Of a stretch of DNA of 64,000 bases, positions 9,843-19,383 are shown one piece after another (positions within the stretch are counted from its first letter, which is position 1; every line of letters starts with the position of its first letter). The notes below the pieces were generated by a model, which saw only the letters and a list, made by a program, of their open reading frames with translations, had not been told where the DNA came from and ran no database searches. Source of the DNA: Pseudomonas cannabina (GTDB lineage: Bacteria; Pseudomonadota; Gammaproteobacteria; Pseudomonadales; Pseudomonadaceae); contig NZ_FNKU01000001.1 of assembly GCF_900100365.1 (NCBI RefSeq), positions 5,335,501 to 5,399,500 on the forward strand, given 5' to 3'. A program made the position numbers and the translations under genes.

Positions 9843-10526
9843 TCAGTTTCCTTGATCGAGAAGTAAGTAGTCGCGGCCTTCGACCTGGCCGCGTCTGAGA
9901 GGGTTCCGTGTGCAGAATCGTGCGTAACCGGCGTCCACGAAGCGATACAGCAAATGCTCGTCGCGGCCGGTGGGGATGCCCAGTCGGGTGGTCTGAATGA
10001 TGCGCTCGGGCGCCTGGTCGACGTCCTCGACCAGCAGTTTTTGCGGATCGAAGCGCTTTGCGTCCCAGACCGGGACTTTGAGGCCCAGCGCCTTGCACAG
10101 CAGCGTCTGGCCGGCACAGAGGCATTGCGCCGGGCGAATCTGGCCGCTGGCGTCGGGATTGTTCAATTGCATCTGTGCCAAGGCGTTCTCGTCGCTGATC
10201 GCGTCGGTCCACGGGAATGCCGACTTGATCAGCACCGCGTTGCCTGGCCCTTCGGCGCTGAAATTCAGCGAGTCGCCGCCGCGCGCGTAATACATATAGA
10301 TGTGGCCGCCTTCGAGGAACAGCGCCCTGCGTTTCTCCGTGTAGCCGAGCGACGCGTGGCTGCCTTTCTCTGCGCAGTAATAGGCTTCGGTCTCGATGAT
10401 TCGCGCCGCCAGCCACAACTCGCCGACCTTGTGGCGGATGACCTTGCCCAGCAGGTCGCGCGCCAGCAATTGGGCATCACGCTGGAAAAAACTGTCCAGA
10501 AGAGCAACGGGCATAGCAGCAGGCAT
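9843..10526 (-). CDS. mpg: DNA-3-methyladenine glycosylase (Mpg/AAG family)
   Basis: Base-excision repair enzyme that removes alkylated purines. It carries the AAG hallmarks: LLARDLLGKV, the catalytic stretch RIIETEAY with Glu, the SHASLGYTEKR loop, YMYYARG and FCTRNPLRRG at the end. Family enzymes are about 200-230 aa. The start is not decided by a ribosome site. The ATG at 10526 gives 227 aa and begins just before the conserved SFFQRDAQLLARDLLG; ATGs at 10514, 10562 and 10637 are also in frame. It is followed at once by the DedA-PAP2 gene. Confidence 0.85.
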   Translation of the reverse strand: MPAAMPVALLDSFFQRDAQLLARDLLGKVIRHKVGELWLAARIIETEAYYCAEKGSHASLGYTEKRRALFLEGGHIYMYYARGGDSLNFSAEGPGNAVLIKSAFPWTDAISDENALAQMQLNNPDASGQIRPAQCLCAGQTLLCKALGLKVPVWDAKRFDPQKLLVEDVDQAPERIIQTTRLGIPTGRDEHLLYRFVDAGYARFCTRNPLRRGQVEGRDYLLLDQGN

Positions 10527-10762
10527 AGATAAGACAGGTACGTTGAAAAGGTGATCGATCATAGCAAGCGCAACTTTAATTGCAGCTGAATGTGTCGGTA
10601 TTGGCGACTTTGTTGTTTCTGAAAATGACTGAATCATGACAAGCCGGTTAACCCGCGCGAGCGCTTTGTGCGTGCGTCTCCCTGCGACGCCGGTCGCGAC
10701 ACTGCAAAGGCTGAGCGCTCATCGTTCTACATGAGTCCTGAAAAGCTCGGAAAATGGGCCGT

Positions 10763-11015
10763 TCAGGCTTCTGCCTGCAAGGCGTGGGAGCGTCGCCCGG
10801 TCGCTCCCACGCCCTTCGGCCTTCGGCCAGAATCAGTAGCGGACTTGTGTTTAACGCCAAATGATCTGGCCCACAACGAGGCTTCTGCCCGCAGGGCGTG
10901 GGAGCGGACTTGTCCGCGAACTGCCGGGAACCGGCAGCAAAACCGCGGACAAGCGAAGTGTCGCCCGGCCTGCTCCCACGGCCTCGGCCAGAATCAATAG
11001 CGGACTTGTGTGTAG
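10763..11015. repeat. REP/REPIN cluster between mpg and proA
   Basis: The roughly 630-base gap between mpg and proA holds no gene I can support but two palindromic units. The first contains a perfect 12-bp stem, GGCGTGGGAGCG at 10781-10792 paired with its complement at 10802-10813. The second (10895-10980) is a REPIN-like pair of inverted REPs, GTGGGAGCGGACTTGTCCGCG against a diverged partner ending in GCTCCCACGGCC, with a small CTGCCGG/CCGGCAG hairpin between. Each unit is followed by a near-identical tail (TCGGCCAGAATCA then AGCGGACTTGTGT), so the two are tandem copies. The proA promoter must lie in the last 140 bases. Confidence 0.75.
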
Positions 11016-11157
11016 CGATGAGTGCTGAGCGTGATGAGCGTTGGTCTGCGCAAGAAATCTGCGCACTGTTATCGACCATCCGCCTGTCTGCGCTGTCGTT
11101 CGTGCCCCACGACAGCTATAATCGGCCGCTTTCCTCTTTGCCAAGACCTCTGAGACC

Positions 11158-12423
11158 ATGACCGAGTCCGTTCTTGACTACATGACCCGCCTGGGTCGCG
11201 CCGCCCGCGAAGCATCGCGCGTGATCGGTCGTGCCAGCACTGCGCAGAAGAACCGCGCCCTGCTCGCCACAGCTTCTGCGCTGGATGCCGCTCGCGATGA
11301 GCTGTCTGCCGCCAACGCGCTGGACCTGGCCAACGGGCAGGCCAGCGGGCTCGAGCCGGCCATGCTGGAACGTCTGGCCCTGACCCCCGCACGCATCGAC
11401 AGCATGATCGTCGGGTTGCGTCAGGTCGCCAGCCTCGCCGACCCGGTCGGCGCGATCCGCGACATGAGCTATCGGCCGTCGGGTATTCAGGTTGGCAAGA
11501 TGCGCGTGCCGTTGGGCGTGGTAGGCATCATCTACGAGTCGCGTCCGAACGTGACCATCGACGCCGCCAGCCTGTGCCTGAAGTCCGGTAACGCGACCAT
11601 TTTGCGTGGCGGCTCCGAGGCGATTCACTCCAATCGCGCCATTGCGGCCTGCATTGAGCGCGGTCTGGCCGAGGCCGGTTTGCCTGCGGCCGTGGTGCAA
11701 GTGGTGGAAACCACCGACCGTGCAGCGGTTGGCGCGCTGATCACCATGCCCGAGTACGTGGACGTTATCGTCCCGCGCGGCGGCAAGGGCCTGATCGAGC
11801 GGGTCAGCCGTGATGCGCGGGTGCCGGTCATCAAGCATCTGGACGGTATTTGCCACGTGTATGTCAGCGCGCACGCCGACCTGTCCAAGGCACAGAAAAT
11901 CGCCTTCAACGCCAAGACCTATCGTTACGGTATCTGCGGCGCGATGGAAACCCTGCTGGTCGATCAGACCATCGCTGCTGATTTCCTGCCGCCGATGGCA
12001 GCGCAGTTTCGCGAGAAGGGTGTCGAGTTGCGCGGTTGTGAACGCACCCGCGAGCTGATCGACGTCATTGCCGCGACCGAAGAAGACTGGCACGCCGAGT
12101 ACCTGGCGGCGATCTTGTCGATTCGTTTCGTCAGCGGGCTGGACGAAGCCATCGAGCACATCAATCACTATGGCTCGCATCACAGTGATGCCATCGTTTC
12201 CGAGCATCAGAGCCAGATTCGCCGCTTCATGGCCGAGGTCGACTCCAGTTCGGTCATGATCAACGCACCGACCAGCTTCGCTGACGGGTTCGAATACGGA
12301 TTGGGTGCCGAGATCGGCATTTCTACTGATAAGCTGCACGCCCGCGGCCCGGTCGGGCTGGAAGGCCTGACCTGCGAGAAGTACATCGTGATCGGCGACG
12401 GTCAATTGCGCGGGCAAGCCTGA
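11158..12423 (+). CDS. proA: Gamma-glutamyl phosphate reductase
   Basis: Second enzyme of proline synthesis: NADPH-dependent reduction of glutamyl-5-phosphate to the semialdehyde. The 421-aa length is normal. Seen are [27 protein letters not shown], the catalytic-cysteine region [13 protein letters not shown] (Cys at about 260), and the C-terminal [17 protein letters not shown]. It is the first gene of the run and nadD starts one base after its stop. In pseudomonads proA often leads this nadD-rsfS-rlmH group, so the pairing is ordinary. Confidence 0.97.
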   Translation: MTESVLDYMTRLGRAAREASRVIGRASTAQKNRALLATASALDAARDELSAANALDLANGQASGLEPAMLERLALTPARIDSMIVGLRQVASLADPVGAIRDMSYRPSGIQVGKMRVPLGVVGIIYESRPNVTIDAASLCLKSGNATILRGGSEAIHSNRAIAACIERGLAEAGLPAAVVQVVETTDRAAVGALITMPEYVDVIVPRGGKGLIERVSRDARVPVIKHLDGICHVYVSAHADLSKAQKIAFNAKTYRYGICGAMETLLVDQTIAADFLPPMAAQFREKGVELRGCERTRELIDVIAATEEDWHAEYLAAILSIRFVSGLDEAIEHINHYGSHHSDAIVSEHQSQIRRFMAEVDSSSVMINAPTSFADGFEYGLGAEIGISTDKLHARGPVGLEGLTCEKYIVIGDGQLRGQA

Positions 12424-12424
12424 C

Positions 12425-13105
12425 TTGAGCGAGCCCGAGGCTGTGCTGCCCAGACGTATCGGCATGCTCGGCGGGACGTTCGACCCGGTTCATATCGGTC
12501 ACTTGCGCGGTGCGCTGGAAGTGGCCGAACTGCTGGAACTCGATGAGTTGCGCCTGACGCCCAGCGCCAGGCCTCCGCATCGTGACATGCCGAGCGTTAC
12601 CGCTCAGGACCGTCTGGCGATGGTCCGCAGTGCGGTGGCCGGTGTGTCGCCCTTGACGGTGGATGACCGTGAACTGAAACGGGACAAACCGTCGTATACC
12701 CTCGACACACTGGAATCGATGCGTGCAGAACTCGCGCCTCAGGACCAGTTGTTCCTGTTGCTGGGTTGGGATGCCTTTTGCGGGCTGCCGACCTGGCACC
12801 GGTGGGAAGAACTGCTGGAGCACTGCCATATCGTGGTGCTGCAACGCCCGGACGCGGACAGCGAGTCGCCGGATGCCATGCGCAACCTGCTGGCGGCACG
12901 CGCCGTCAGCGATCCGAAGGCCCTGAAAGGGCCGGGCGGACAGATTACATTCGTCTGGCAGACGCCTTTATCGGTGTCTGCCACCCAGATCCGTCAACTG
13001 CTGGCCAGCGGTAAGTCGGTACGTTTTCTGGTGCCAGACGCGGTACTGGCCTATATCGATGTGCACGGGCTTTACCGTGCGCCGAACACAGATGGGTTGC
13101 CCTGA
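12425..13105 (+). CDS. nadD: Nicotinate-nucleotide adenylyltransferase
   Basis: Adenylates nicotinate mononucleotide to deamido-NAD in NAD synthesis. The N-terminal nucleotide-binding motif [11 protein letters not shown] is at about residues 14-24 and the C-terminal SATQIR motif replaces the usual ISxTxIR. The start is a TTG directly after the proA stop; a GTG at 12440 is also possible and lies only seven codons before the conserved motif. No strong ribosome site is seen, which fits translational coupling to proA. Confidence 0.95.
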   Translation: MSEPEAVLPRRIGMLGGTFDPVHIGHLRGALEVAELLELDELRLTPSARPPHRDMPSVTAQDRLAMVRSAVAGVSPLTVDDRELKRDKPSYTLDTLESMRAELAPQDQLFLLLGWDAFCGLPTWHRWEELLEHCHIVVLQRPDADSESPDAMRNLLAARAVSDPKALKGPGGQITFVWQTPLSVSATQIRQLLASGKSVRFLVPDAVLAYIDVHGLYRAPNTDGLP

Positions 13106-13164
13106 AACGCTTTTATCGACAAGCGTCTGGGCGGTCCCACACATACGAGCTGAATGAGTTTTAT

Positions 13165-13551
13165 ATGACAAAGCAAAAAATGAGCAGTGAAGAAGTCGTC
13201 AAGGTTGCCGTTGCAGCCCTCGAAGAGATCAAGGGTGCCGACATCCTGACCATCGACGTGCGCGACAAGACCAGCATCGCCGATTACATGCTGATCTGCA
13301 CCGGTACTTCCAACCGCCAGCTGAACGCACTGGTCGACAGCGTCCGTGACAAGGTCAAGGCTGCCGGTCTGAAGTCCCTGAGCGAAGAAGGCAAGGGCGA
13401 CAGTGACTGGGTGCTGCTCGACCTGGGCGACGTGATCGTGCACGTGATGACTGCCGCCGCACGCCAGTTCTACGACCTTGAGCGTCTGTGGCAGGGTGCC
13501 GAGCAAAGCCGTGCTGCCAGCGCTGCGCATCACACCCCAGGCCACGAATAA
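13165..13551 (+). CDS. rsfS: Ribosome silencing factor RsfS
   Basis: Small (128 aa) DUF143/Iojap-family protein that binds uL14 on the 50S subunit and blocks subunit joining when nutrients are short. Diagnostic stretches are DILTIDVRDKTSIADYML, ICTGTSNRQ, and GDVIVHVM near the C-terminus. It sits between nadD and rlmH, the usual neighbours, so ribosome-related genes cluster here. Confidence 0.95.
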   Translation: MTKQKMSSEEVVKVAVAALEEIKGADILTIDVRDKTSIADYMLICTGTSNRQLNALVDSVRDKVKAAGLKSLSEEGKGDSDWVLLDLGDVIVHVMTAAARQFYDLERLWQGAEQSRAASAAHHTPGHE

Positions 13552-13560
13552 GGCATCACG

Positions 13561-14028
13561 GTGCGTTTGCGTCTGATCGCGGTGGGTTCACGCATGCCCA
13601 AGTGGGTTGAGGAAGGCTGGCACGAGTACGCCAAGCGTATGCCATCCGAACTCGCCCTCGAACTGGTGGAAATTCCGCTCAATACCCGTGGCAAGAACGC
13701 CGATGTTGCGCGCTTTATCCGTCAGGAAGGCGAAGCGATGCTGGCGAAAGTGCAGCCGGGCGAGCGGATTGTCACGCTGGAAGTGCAGGGCAAACCCTGG
13801 AGCACCGAACAGTTGGCGGTCGAACTCGATCGCTGGCGTCTCGATGCGCGCACGGTCAACCTGATGGTGGGCGGCCCGGAGGGGTTGGCACCTGAGGTCT
13901 GTGCCCGCAGCGAGCAACGCTGGTCGCTGTCACCGCTGACCTTGCCGCACCCGCTGGTGCGCATCCTGATTGGCGAGCAAATGTATCGCGCCTGGACAGT
14001 CCTGTCCGGGCACCCTTATCACAAGTAG
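13561..14028 (+). CDS. rlmH: 23S rRNA pseudouridine-1915 N3-methyltransferase
   Basis: SPOUT-family methyltransferase of 155 aa acting on helix 69 of 23S rRNA in assembled ribosomes. The trefoil-knot SAM site is shown by [13 protein letters not shown] and [18 protein letters not shown], and the protein ends in the invariant HPYHK. The start is GTG with AAGG upstream. It follows rsfS by nine bases. Confidence 0.96.
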   Translation: MRLRLIAVGSRMPKWVEEGWHEYAKRMPSELALELVEIPLNTRGKNADVARFIRQEGEAMLAKVQPGERIVTLEVQGKPWSTEQLAVELDRWRLDARTVNLMVGGPEGLAPEVCARSEQRWSLSPLTLPHPLVRILIGEQMYRAWTVLSGHPYHK

Positions 14029-14056
14029 CATCGTCCTTACTGTGAACACGGCCTAA

Positions 14057-15952
14057 ATGTCTCAACCGATCCGCCTCAAAGACCACGAAAAAGACGCACG
14101 TCTGGTACGCGGCAGGGTCGTGTTCGGTGCTGTGGCGGTCGTGTTGCTGGTGTGTGTGCTGATCGCCAGGCTTTATTACCTGCAAGTCATTCAGTACGAC
14201 TATCACTCCACGCTCTCGGAAAACAACCGTGTTCACGTGCAACCGATTCCGCCCAGTCGTGGCCTGATCTACGACCGCAACGGCGTCGTGGTGGCTGACA
14301 ACCGGCCCAGCTTCAGCCTGACCATGACGCGTGAGCGCTCTGGCGAATGGTCCAGCGTGCTCGACACCATCGTCGACATTTTGCAGCTCACCCCCGATGA
14401 CCGGATCATTTTCGAAAAGCGCATGAAGCAGGGGCGTCGGCCCTTCGAACCGGTGCCGATCCTGTTCGAGTTGAGCGAAGAGCAGATCGCCCTGATCGCC
14501 GTCAATCAGTTCCGCCTGCCGGGCGTCGACGTGGTTGCGCAGTTGGTGCGTCATTACCCGCAAGGGCCGCATTTTGCGCATTCGGTCGGCTATATGGGGC
14601 GGATCAACGAAAAAGAGCTCAAAAGCCTCGATCCGATCAATTACAGCGGCACCCACCATATCGGCAAGACCGGTATCGAGCGTTTTTACGAGCCCGAACT
14701 GCATGGTCAGGTCGGCTACGAAGAGGTCGAGACCAACGCCCGTGGCCGCGTGTTGCGCGTGCTCAAACGCACGGACCCGATCCCCGGCAAGGACATTGTC
14801 CTGAGCCTAGACATCAATCTGCAGGAAGCCGCCGAAGCTGCGCTGGGCGGGCGCCGGGGTGCTGTTGTGGCGCTTGAACCGAGTACCGGTGAAGTGCTGG
14901 CGATGGTCAGTGCGCCCAGTTTCGATCCGAACCTTTTTGTGACCGGCATCAGCTTCAAGGCGTATGCCGAGCTGCGCGACTCCATCGACCGGCCGCTGTT
15001 CAACCGTATCCTGCGCGGCCTTTATCCGCCGGGCTCGACCATCAAGCCTGCGGTGGCAATTGCGGCGCTGGATGCCGGCGTCGTGACGCCCGCTACGCGG
15101 GTCTTCGACCCAGGCTATTACCAACTGCCCAATTACGATCACAAGTACCGTAACTGGAACCGGACCGGTGATGGCTGGGTGGACCTAGACACGGCGATCA
15201 TGCGCTCAAATGACACGTACTTCTACGATCTTGCGCACAAGCTGGGCATCGACCGGCTGGCGACCTACATGAACAAGTTCGGCATTGGCGAAAAGGTCTC
15301 GCTGGACATGTTCGAGGAGTCGCCCGGTTTGATGCCATCGCGGGACTGGAAGCGCGCGACCCGCCGTCAGGCCTGGTTCCCGGGCGAAACGCTCATTCTC
15401 GGGATCGGTCAGGGCTATATGCAGGCCACGCCGCTGCAACTGGCGCAGGCCACTGCGCTGGTGGCCAACAAAGGTGTATGGAACCGGCCGCACCTGGCCC
15501 GAACCATCGAGGGCAAGCCGCCGGTGGACGAGAACCCGATGCCGAACATCGTGCTGCGTGATCCGGCCAACTGGGCGCGGGTCAACCACGGCATGCAGGA
15601 AGTAATGCACGGCGCACGCGGTACGGCGCGCAAGGCGGCAATCGGTGCGCAATACCGGATTGCCGGCAAGAGCGGTACGGCGCAAGTCGTGGCGATCAAG
15701 CAAGGCGAGAAATATGACCGTACCAAGGTCCAGGAGCGCCATCGCGACCACGCCTTGTTCGTCGGCTTCGCGCCGGCCGACAACCCGAAAATCGTGGTGG
15801 CCGTGATGGTCGAGAACGGCGAGTCCGGCTCCGGCGTCGCGGCGCCGGTCGTGCGTCAGGTCATGGACGCGTGGCTGCTCGACGAAAATGGCCATCTCAA
15901 GCCTGAGTATGCCGGTTCCCAGAATCTGGAGGCTGCGGCCCGTGAAGAGTAA
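14057..15952 (+). CDS. mrdA: Penicillin-binding protein 2 (elongasome transpeptidase)
   Basis: Monofunctional class B peptidoglycan transpeptidase of the rod-shape elongation complex, working with RodA. It has an N-terminal transmembrane anchor (about residues 23-45) and a dimerisation domain. The transpeptidase domain has SxxK in PPGSTIKP (Ser at about 327), SxN in MRSNDTYF, and KSGT at about 538. The length of 631 aa is normal. Its 3' end overlaps the rodA start. Confidence 0.96.
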   Translation: MSQPIRLKDHEKDARLVRGRVVFGAVAVVLLVCVLIARLYYLQVIQYDYHSTLSENNRVHVQPIPPSRGLIYDRNGVVVADNRPSFSLTMTRERSGEWSSVLDTIVDILQLTPDDRIIFEKRMKQGRRPFEPVPILFELSEEQIALIAVNQFRLPGVDVVAQLVRHYPQGPHFAHSVGYMGRINEKELKSLDPINYSGTHHIGKTGIERFYEPELHGQVGYEEVETNARGRVLRVLKRTDPIPGKDIVLSLDINLQEAAEAALGGRRGAVVALEPSTGEVLAMVSAPSFDPNLFVTGISFKAYAELRDSIDRPLFNRILRGLYPPGSTIKPAVAIAALDAGVVTPATRVFDPGYYQLPNYDHKYRNWNRTGDGWVDLDTAIMRSNDTYFYDLAHKLGIDRLATYMNKFGIGEKVSLDMFEESPGLMPSRDWKRATRRQAWFPGETLILGIGQGYMQATPLQLAQATALVANKGVWNRPHLARTIEGKPPVDENPMPNIVLRDPANWARVNHGMQEVMHGARGTARKAAIGAQYRIAGKSGTAQVVAIKQGEKYDRTKVQERHRDHALFVGFAPADNPKIVVAVMVENGESGSGVAAPVVRQVMDAWLLDENGHLKPEYAGSQNLEAAAREE

Positions 15953-17087
15953 TTTTGACCGCATCCTGTCCAGCGAAGACGTGATGCGCCGCCGCGCCAC
16001 GTTTCTGCAGCGCATTCATATCGACGGTCCTTTGCTGATTCTGTTGCTGACGCTGGCAGCGGGCAGCCTGTTCGTGCTGTATTCGGCCAGTGGCAAGAAC
16101 TGGGATCTGCTGATCAAGCAGGCCAGTTCGTTCGGCATCGGTCTGGTGGCGATGGTGGTGATCGCGCAACTGGAGCCGCGATTCATGGCGCGCTGGGTGC
16201 CGGTGCTGTACGTCATCGGCGTTTTGTTGCTGGTGGTGGTGGACGTCATGGGCCACAACGCCATGGGCGCGACCCGCTGGATCAATATTCCCGGCGTGAT
16301 CCGCTTCCAGCCCTCAGAATTCCTCAAGATCATCATGCCGGCGACCATCGCCTGGTATCTGTCCAAACGCACGCTGCCGCCGCATCTCAAGCACGTCGCG
16401 GTCAGTCTGGCGTTGATCGGCGTGCCGTTCGTGCTGATCGTGCGCCAGCCCGATCTCGGTACTTCGTTGCTGATTCTGGCTTCCGGTGCGTTCGTGCTGT
16501 TCATGGCCGGCCTGCGCTGGCGCTGGATTCTCAGCGTGCTGGCGGCTGCCGTACCTGCGGCGGTCGCCATGTGGTTCTTCTTCATGCATGACTATCAGAA
16601 GCAGCGCGTGCTGACGTTCCTCGATCCGGAAAGCGATCCGCTGGGCACCGGCTGGAACATCATTCAGTCCAAGGCCGCCATCGGTTCGGGCGGGGTGTTC
16701 GGCAAGGGCTGGCTGTTGGGTACTCAGTCGCATCTGGACTTTCTGCCGGAAAGCCACACCGACTTCATTATTGCGGTGCTGGGCGAAGAGTTCGGGCTGG
16801 TGGGTATTTGCGCGCTGCTGATCATCTATATGCTGCTGATCGGTCGCGGGCTGGTGATCACCGCGCAGGCACAGACGCTATTCGGCAAATTGCTGGCCGG
16901 CGCGCTGACCATGACGTTTTTTGTTTACGTTTTCGTCAACATCGGTATGGTCAGTGGCCTGATGCCGGTGGTGGGCGTGCCGCTGCCCTTCATTAGCTAC
17001 GGCGGAACTTCGCTGGTGACGCTACTGTCAGCGTTTGGAGTTTTGATGTCGATCCATACACATCGTAAATGGATTGCACAGGTTTGA
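15942..17087 (+). CDS. rodA: Peptidoglycan glycosyltransferase RodA
   Basis: SEDS-family polymerase that builds glycan strands from lipid II for side-wall growth, partner of PBP2. About ten transmembrane helices are visible, with the SEDS signatures FQPSEFLKI, RQPDLGTSLL, LPESHTDFI and PLPFISYGGTS. The GTG at 15942 is chosen because TGGAGG lies eight bases upstream; it overlaps mrdA by 11 bases, which suggests coupled translation. The protein is 381 aa. Confidence 0.96.
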   Translation: MKSNFDRILSSEDVMRRRATFLQRIHIDGPLLILLLTLAAGSLFVLYSASGKNWDLLIKQASSFGIGLVAMVVIAQLEPRFMARWVPVLYVIGVLLLVVVDVMGHNAMGATRWINIPGVIRFQPSEFLKIIMPATIAWYLSKRTLPPHLKHVAVSLALIGVPFVLIVRQPDLGTSLLILASGAFVLFMAGLRWRWILSVLAAAVPAAVAMWFFFMHDYQKQRVLTFLDPESDPLGTGWNIIQSKAAIGSGGVFGKGWLLGTQSHLDFLPESHTDFIIAVLGEEFGLVGICALLIIYMLLIGRGLVITAQAQTLFGKLLAGALTMTFFVYVFVNIGMVSGLMPVVGVPLPFISYGGTSLVTLLSAFGVLMSIHTHRKWIAQV

Positions 17088-17104
17088 TTAAGGTGAACTA
17101 TTCA

Positions 17105-18112
17105 ATGCAAGCAGTGCTTAACTGGGCTCGATATGCTCCAGTGGTCGGTCTGGTAGGCATCCTCGGCTCAGTGCAGGAAGTGCTCGCCGGTGACTATGAG
17201 GGTTCGCCTCAAGTCGCTGAATTCGTCGGTGAACTGACCCGCGATCACGGTTTTGCCGGTGAGCAACTGATGAGCCTGTTTCGTGAGGTCGAGCGCAAGC
17301 AGGCCATTCTCGATGCGATTTCCCGCCCGGCCGAACGGGTCAAGCAGTGGAAGGATTATCGGCCGATGTTCATCACCGACGCGCGCATCGCCCGCGGTGT
17401 CGACTTCTGGCGTCAGCACGAAGCGGCACTGACGCGTGCCGAGCAGGAATACGGTGTGCCAGCGCAGATCATAGTGTCGATTATCGGCGTGGAAACCTTT
17501 TTCGGCCGTAACACCGGTAATTACCGGGTGATCGATGCGCTTTCGACACTCGGCTTCGATTACCCGCCACGCGCGCCGTTCTTCCGCAAGGAACTGCGTG
17601 AGTTCCTGCTGCTGGCGCGCGAGCAGCAGGTTGACCCGCTGACGCTCAAAGGCTCGTATGCCGGTGCGATGGGGCTGCCGCAGTTCATGCCGAGCAGCTT
17701 TCGCGCGTATGCCGTGGATTTCGACGGCGACGGTCACATCAATATCTGGACCGACCCGGACGATGCCATCGGCAGTGTCGCCAGTTATTTCAAACGACAC
17801 GGATGGGTGGCCGGTCAGCCAGTCGTCAGCCGCGCCACGGCACGCGGTGACCGCGTCGATGAAGGTTTGAGCCCGGCGCTCGACCCGGTAATGTCGGTTG
17901 GGGAGTTGCGAGGGTTGGGCTGGGCAAGTCATGATGCGCTGCGCGATGACATGCCGGTGACGGCGTTCCGTCTTGATGGCGATAATGGTCCTGAATACTG
18001 GCTGGGTCTGAACAATTTTTATGCAATTACCCGTTATAACCGCAGTGTGATGTACGCCATGGCCGTGTATCAGCTGTCTGAATCGTTGGTTCAAGCTCGA
18101 GGCGTCAAGTAA
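17105..18112 (+). CDS. mltB: Lytic murein transglycosylase B
   Basis: Periplasmic lytic transglycosylase that cleaves glycan strands to 1,6-anhydro products. It has an N-terminal signal-like hydrophobic segment and no convincing lipobox, so it is probably soluble. The catalytic Glu130 lies in IIGVETFFGRNTG, followed by KGSYAGAMGLPQFMPSSF. The ATG at 17105 has AAGGTG eight bases upstream. It lies between rodA and rlpA and overlaps rlpA by one base. Confidence 0.94.
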   Translation: MQAVLNWARYAPVVGLVGILGSVQEVLAGDYEGSPQVAEFVGELTRDHGFAGEQLMSLFREVERKQAILDAISRPAERVKQWKDYRPMFITDARIARGVDFWRQHEAALTRAEQEYGVPAQIIVSIIGVETFFGRNTGNYRVIDALSTLGFDYPPRAPFFRKELREFLLLAREQQVDPLTLKGSYAGAMGLPQFMPSSFRAYAVDFDGDGHINIWTDPDDAIGSVASYFKRHGWVAGQPVVSRATARGDRVDEGLSPALDPVMSVGELRGLGWASHDALRDDMPVTAFRLDGDNGPEYWLGLNNFYAITRYNRSVMYAMAVYQLSESLVQARGVK

Positions 18113-19143
18113 TGCGGGCATTGCCGATTCTTCAATCATTCAAGCTTCTGGCGTTGACTGGCCTGGCTGTGCTGGTTGCCAGCTGTTCGTCGCCATCGCG
18201 CACGACGACCTCCACGCAGGCGCCGAAAGGCGGGGCCGTGGTGCGCTCGATGCCGGGGCTGGACGTGAACCGGGCCCACAAGGACGGCGCGCCGTGGTGG
18301 GATGTGGACGTTTCGCGTATCCCGGATGCGACGCCGACCCTGCATACCGGTGCCTACAAGGCCAACCCGTACACCGTGCTGGGCAAGACCTATTTCCCGA
18401 TGAGCGATTCCAAGCGTTACGTCGCTTCGGGCACTGCTTCGTGGTACGGCACCAAGTTTCATGGTCAAAACACCGCCAACGGCGAAGTGTATGACCTGTA
18501 CGGCATGAGCGCCGCGCACAAGACCCTGCCGTTGCCCAGCTACGTCAAAGTGACCAACCTGGACAACAACCGCACCGTCATCCTGCGCGTCAACGACCGT
18601 GGCCCGTTCTATTCGGACCGCATTATCGACCTGTCGTATGCCGCCGCCAAAAAGCTGGGTTACGCCGAAACCGGCACCGCCCGGGTCAAGGTCGAAGGCA
18701 TCGACCCGCAGGAATGGTGGGCGCAGCGTGGCCGTCCGGCGCCGCTGATGCTCAATCAGCCGCAGGTCATGGCCCAGGCGACGCCGCCAGCGCTGTCCAC
18801 GTCGACCGGCACCGTCGAACAGTACACGCCGCCGCCCCAGCAGCACGCAGCACCGGTCGTGCCGTTGCAGGTTGACGCAAAAAAAAACGCTTCAGGACAA
18901 GCCGCTGGGCTGTTTCTCCAGGTGGGAGCCTTCGCCAACCCGGACGCTGCGGAGCTCCTGAGGTCGAAGTTGAGCGGGATGGTTCGAGCGCCGGTTTTCG
19001 TCAGCTCGATAGCACGCAATCAGCAAACGCTATATCGGGTGCGGATGGGACCGATCGACACGCAGGGTGAAGCCCAGCAGCTGCAAAACAGCGTCAGGTC
19101 GGCCAATCTGGGCCAGCCGAGCGTTGTGACATCGGATCAGTAA
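18112..19143 (+). CDS. rlpA: Septal-ring lytic transglycosylase RlpA
   Basis: Outer-membrane lipoprotein that digests naked (peptide-free) glycan at division sites. The N-terminus has a lipobox ending in VASC. A double-psi beta-barrel domain (about 100-200) carries ASWYGTKFHGQNTANGE and LRVNDRGPF. A linker and a C-terminal SPOR domain (about 262-340), which binds denuded septal peptidoglycan, follow. A run of eight A residues at 18880-18887 lies in the linker codons and is a possible slippage tract. It completes the mrdA-rodA-mltB-rlpA series. Confidence 0.94.
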   Translation: MRALPILQSFKLLALTGLAVLVASCSSPSRTTTSTQAPKGGAVVRSMPGLDVNRAHKDGAPWWDVDVSRIPDATPTLHTGAYKANPYTVLGKTYFPMSDSKRYVASGTASWYGTKFHGQNTANGEVYDLYGMSAAHKTLPLPSYVKVTNLDNNRTVILRVNDRGPFYSDRIIDLSYAAAKKLGYAETGTARVKVEGIDPQEWWAQRGRPAPLMLNQPQVMAQATPPALSTSTGTVEQYTPPPQQHAAPVVPLQVDAKKNASGQAAGLFLQVGAFANPDAAELLRSKLSGMVRAPVFVSSIARNQQTLYRVRMGPIDTQGEAQQLQNSVRSANLGQPSVVTSDQ

Positions 19144-19156
19144 ACGTTTTTGACAG

Positions 19157-19183
19157 TCGCCCTCCGGCAACAATGGAGGGCGA
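19157..19183 (+). terminator. Hairpin after rlpA, possible terminator
   Basis: A perfect 9-bp stem, TCGCCCTCC against GGAGGGCGA, with a 9-base loop starts 14 bases after the rlpA stop. It is not followed by a T-run, so it may be a weak or factor-dependent terminator or a 3' end stabiliser. The remaining 200 bases before dacC contain further short inverted repeats but no gene I can support. Confidence 0.5.
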
Positions 19184-19383
19184 GATGCAGTTGCAGGCAG
19201 CGGGATTTGCCATCGGGCAAGCGTTGCAGGCAACTGTCCACAAGGTCGTGTGTCGAACAGGCGACTTTGTCAGCCAGGGCTACAGCCTGGCGCCACGAGC
19301 CGTACCGAAGCGCTTTCGCTTCGCCGGTCTGTTCAGCTTTGCCCGCAAGGGCATGTTTGCCCATTAGGATTCTCGAGAGACGG

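Noticed and set aside
18880..18887. Run of eight A residues in rlpA as a frameshift or phase-variation site
   Set aside because: The frame is intact and the SPOR domain is in frame afterwards. A single short tract is not enough to claim phase variation.
19173..19367. Small open frame between rlpA and dacC
   Set aside because: It lacks a ribosome site and overlaps hairpins, and its translation resembles no known small protein.
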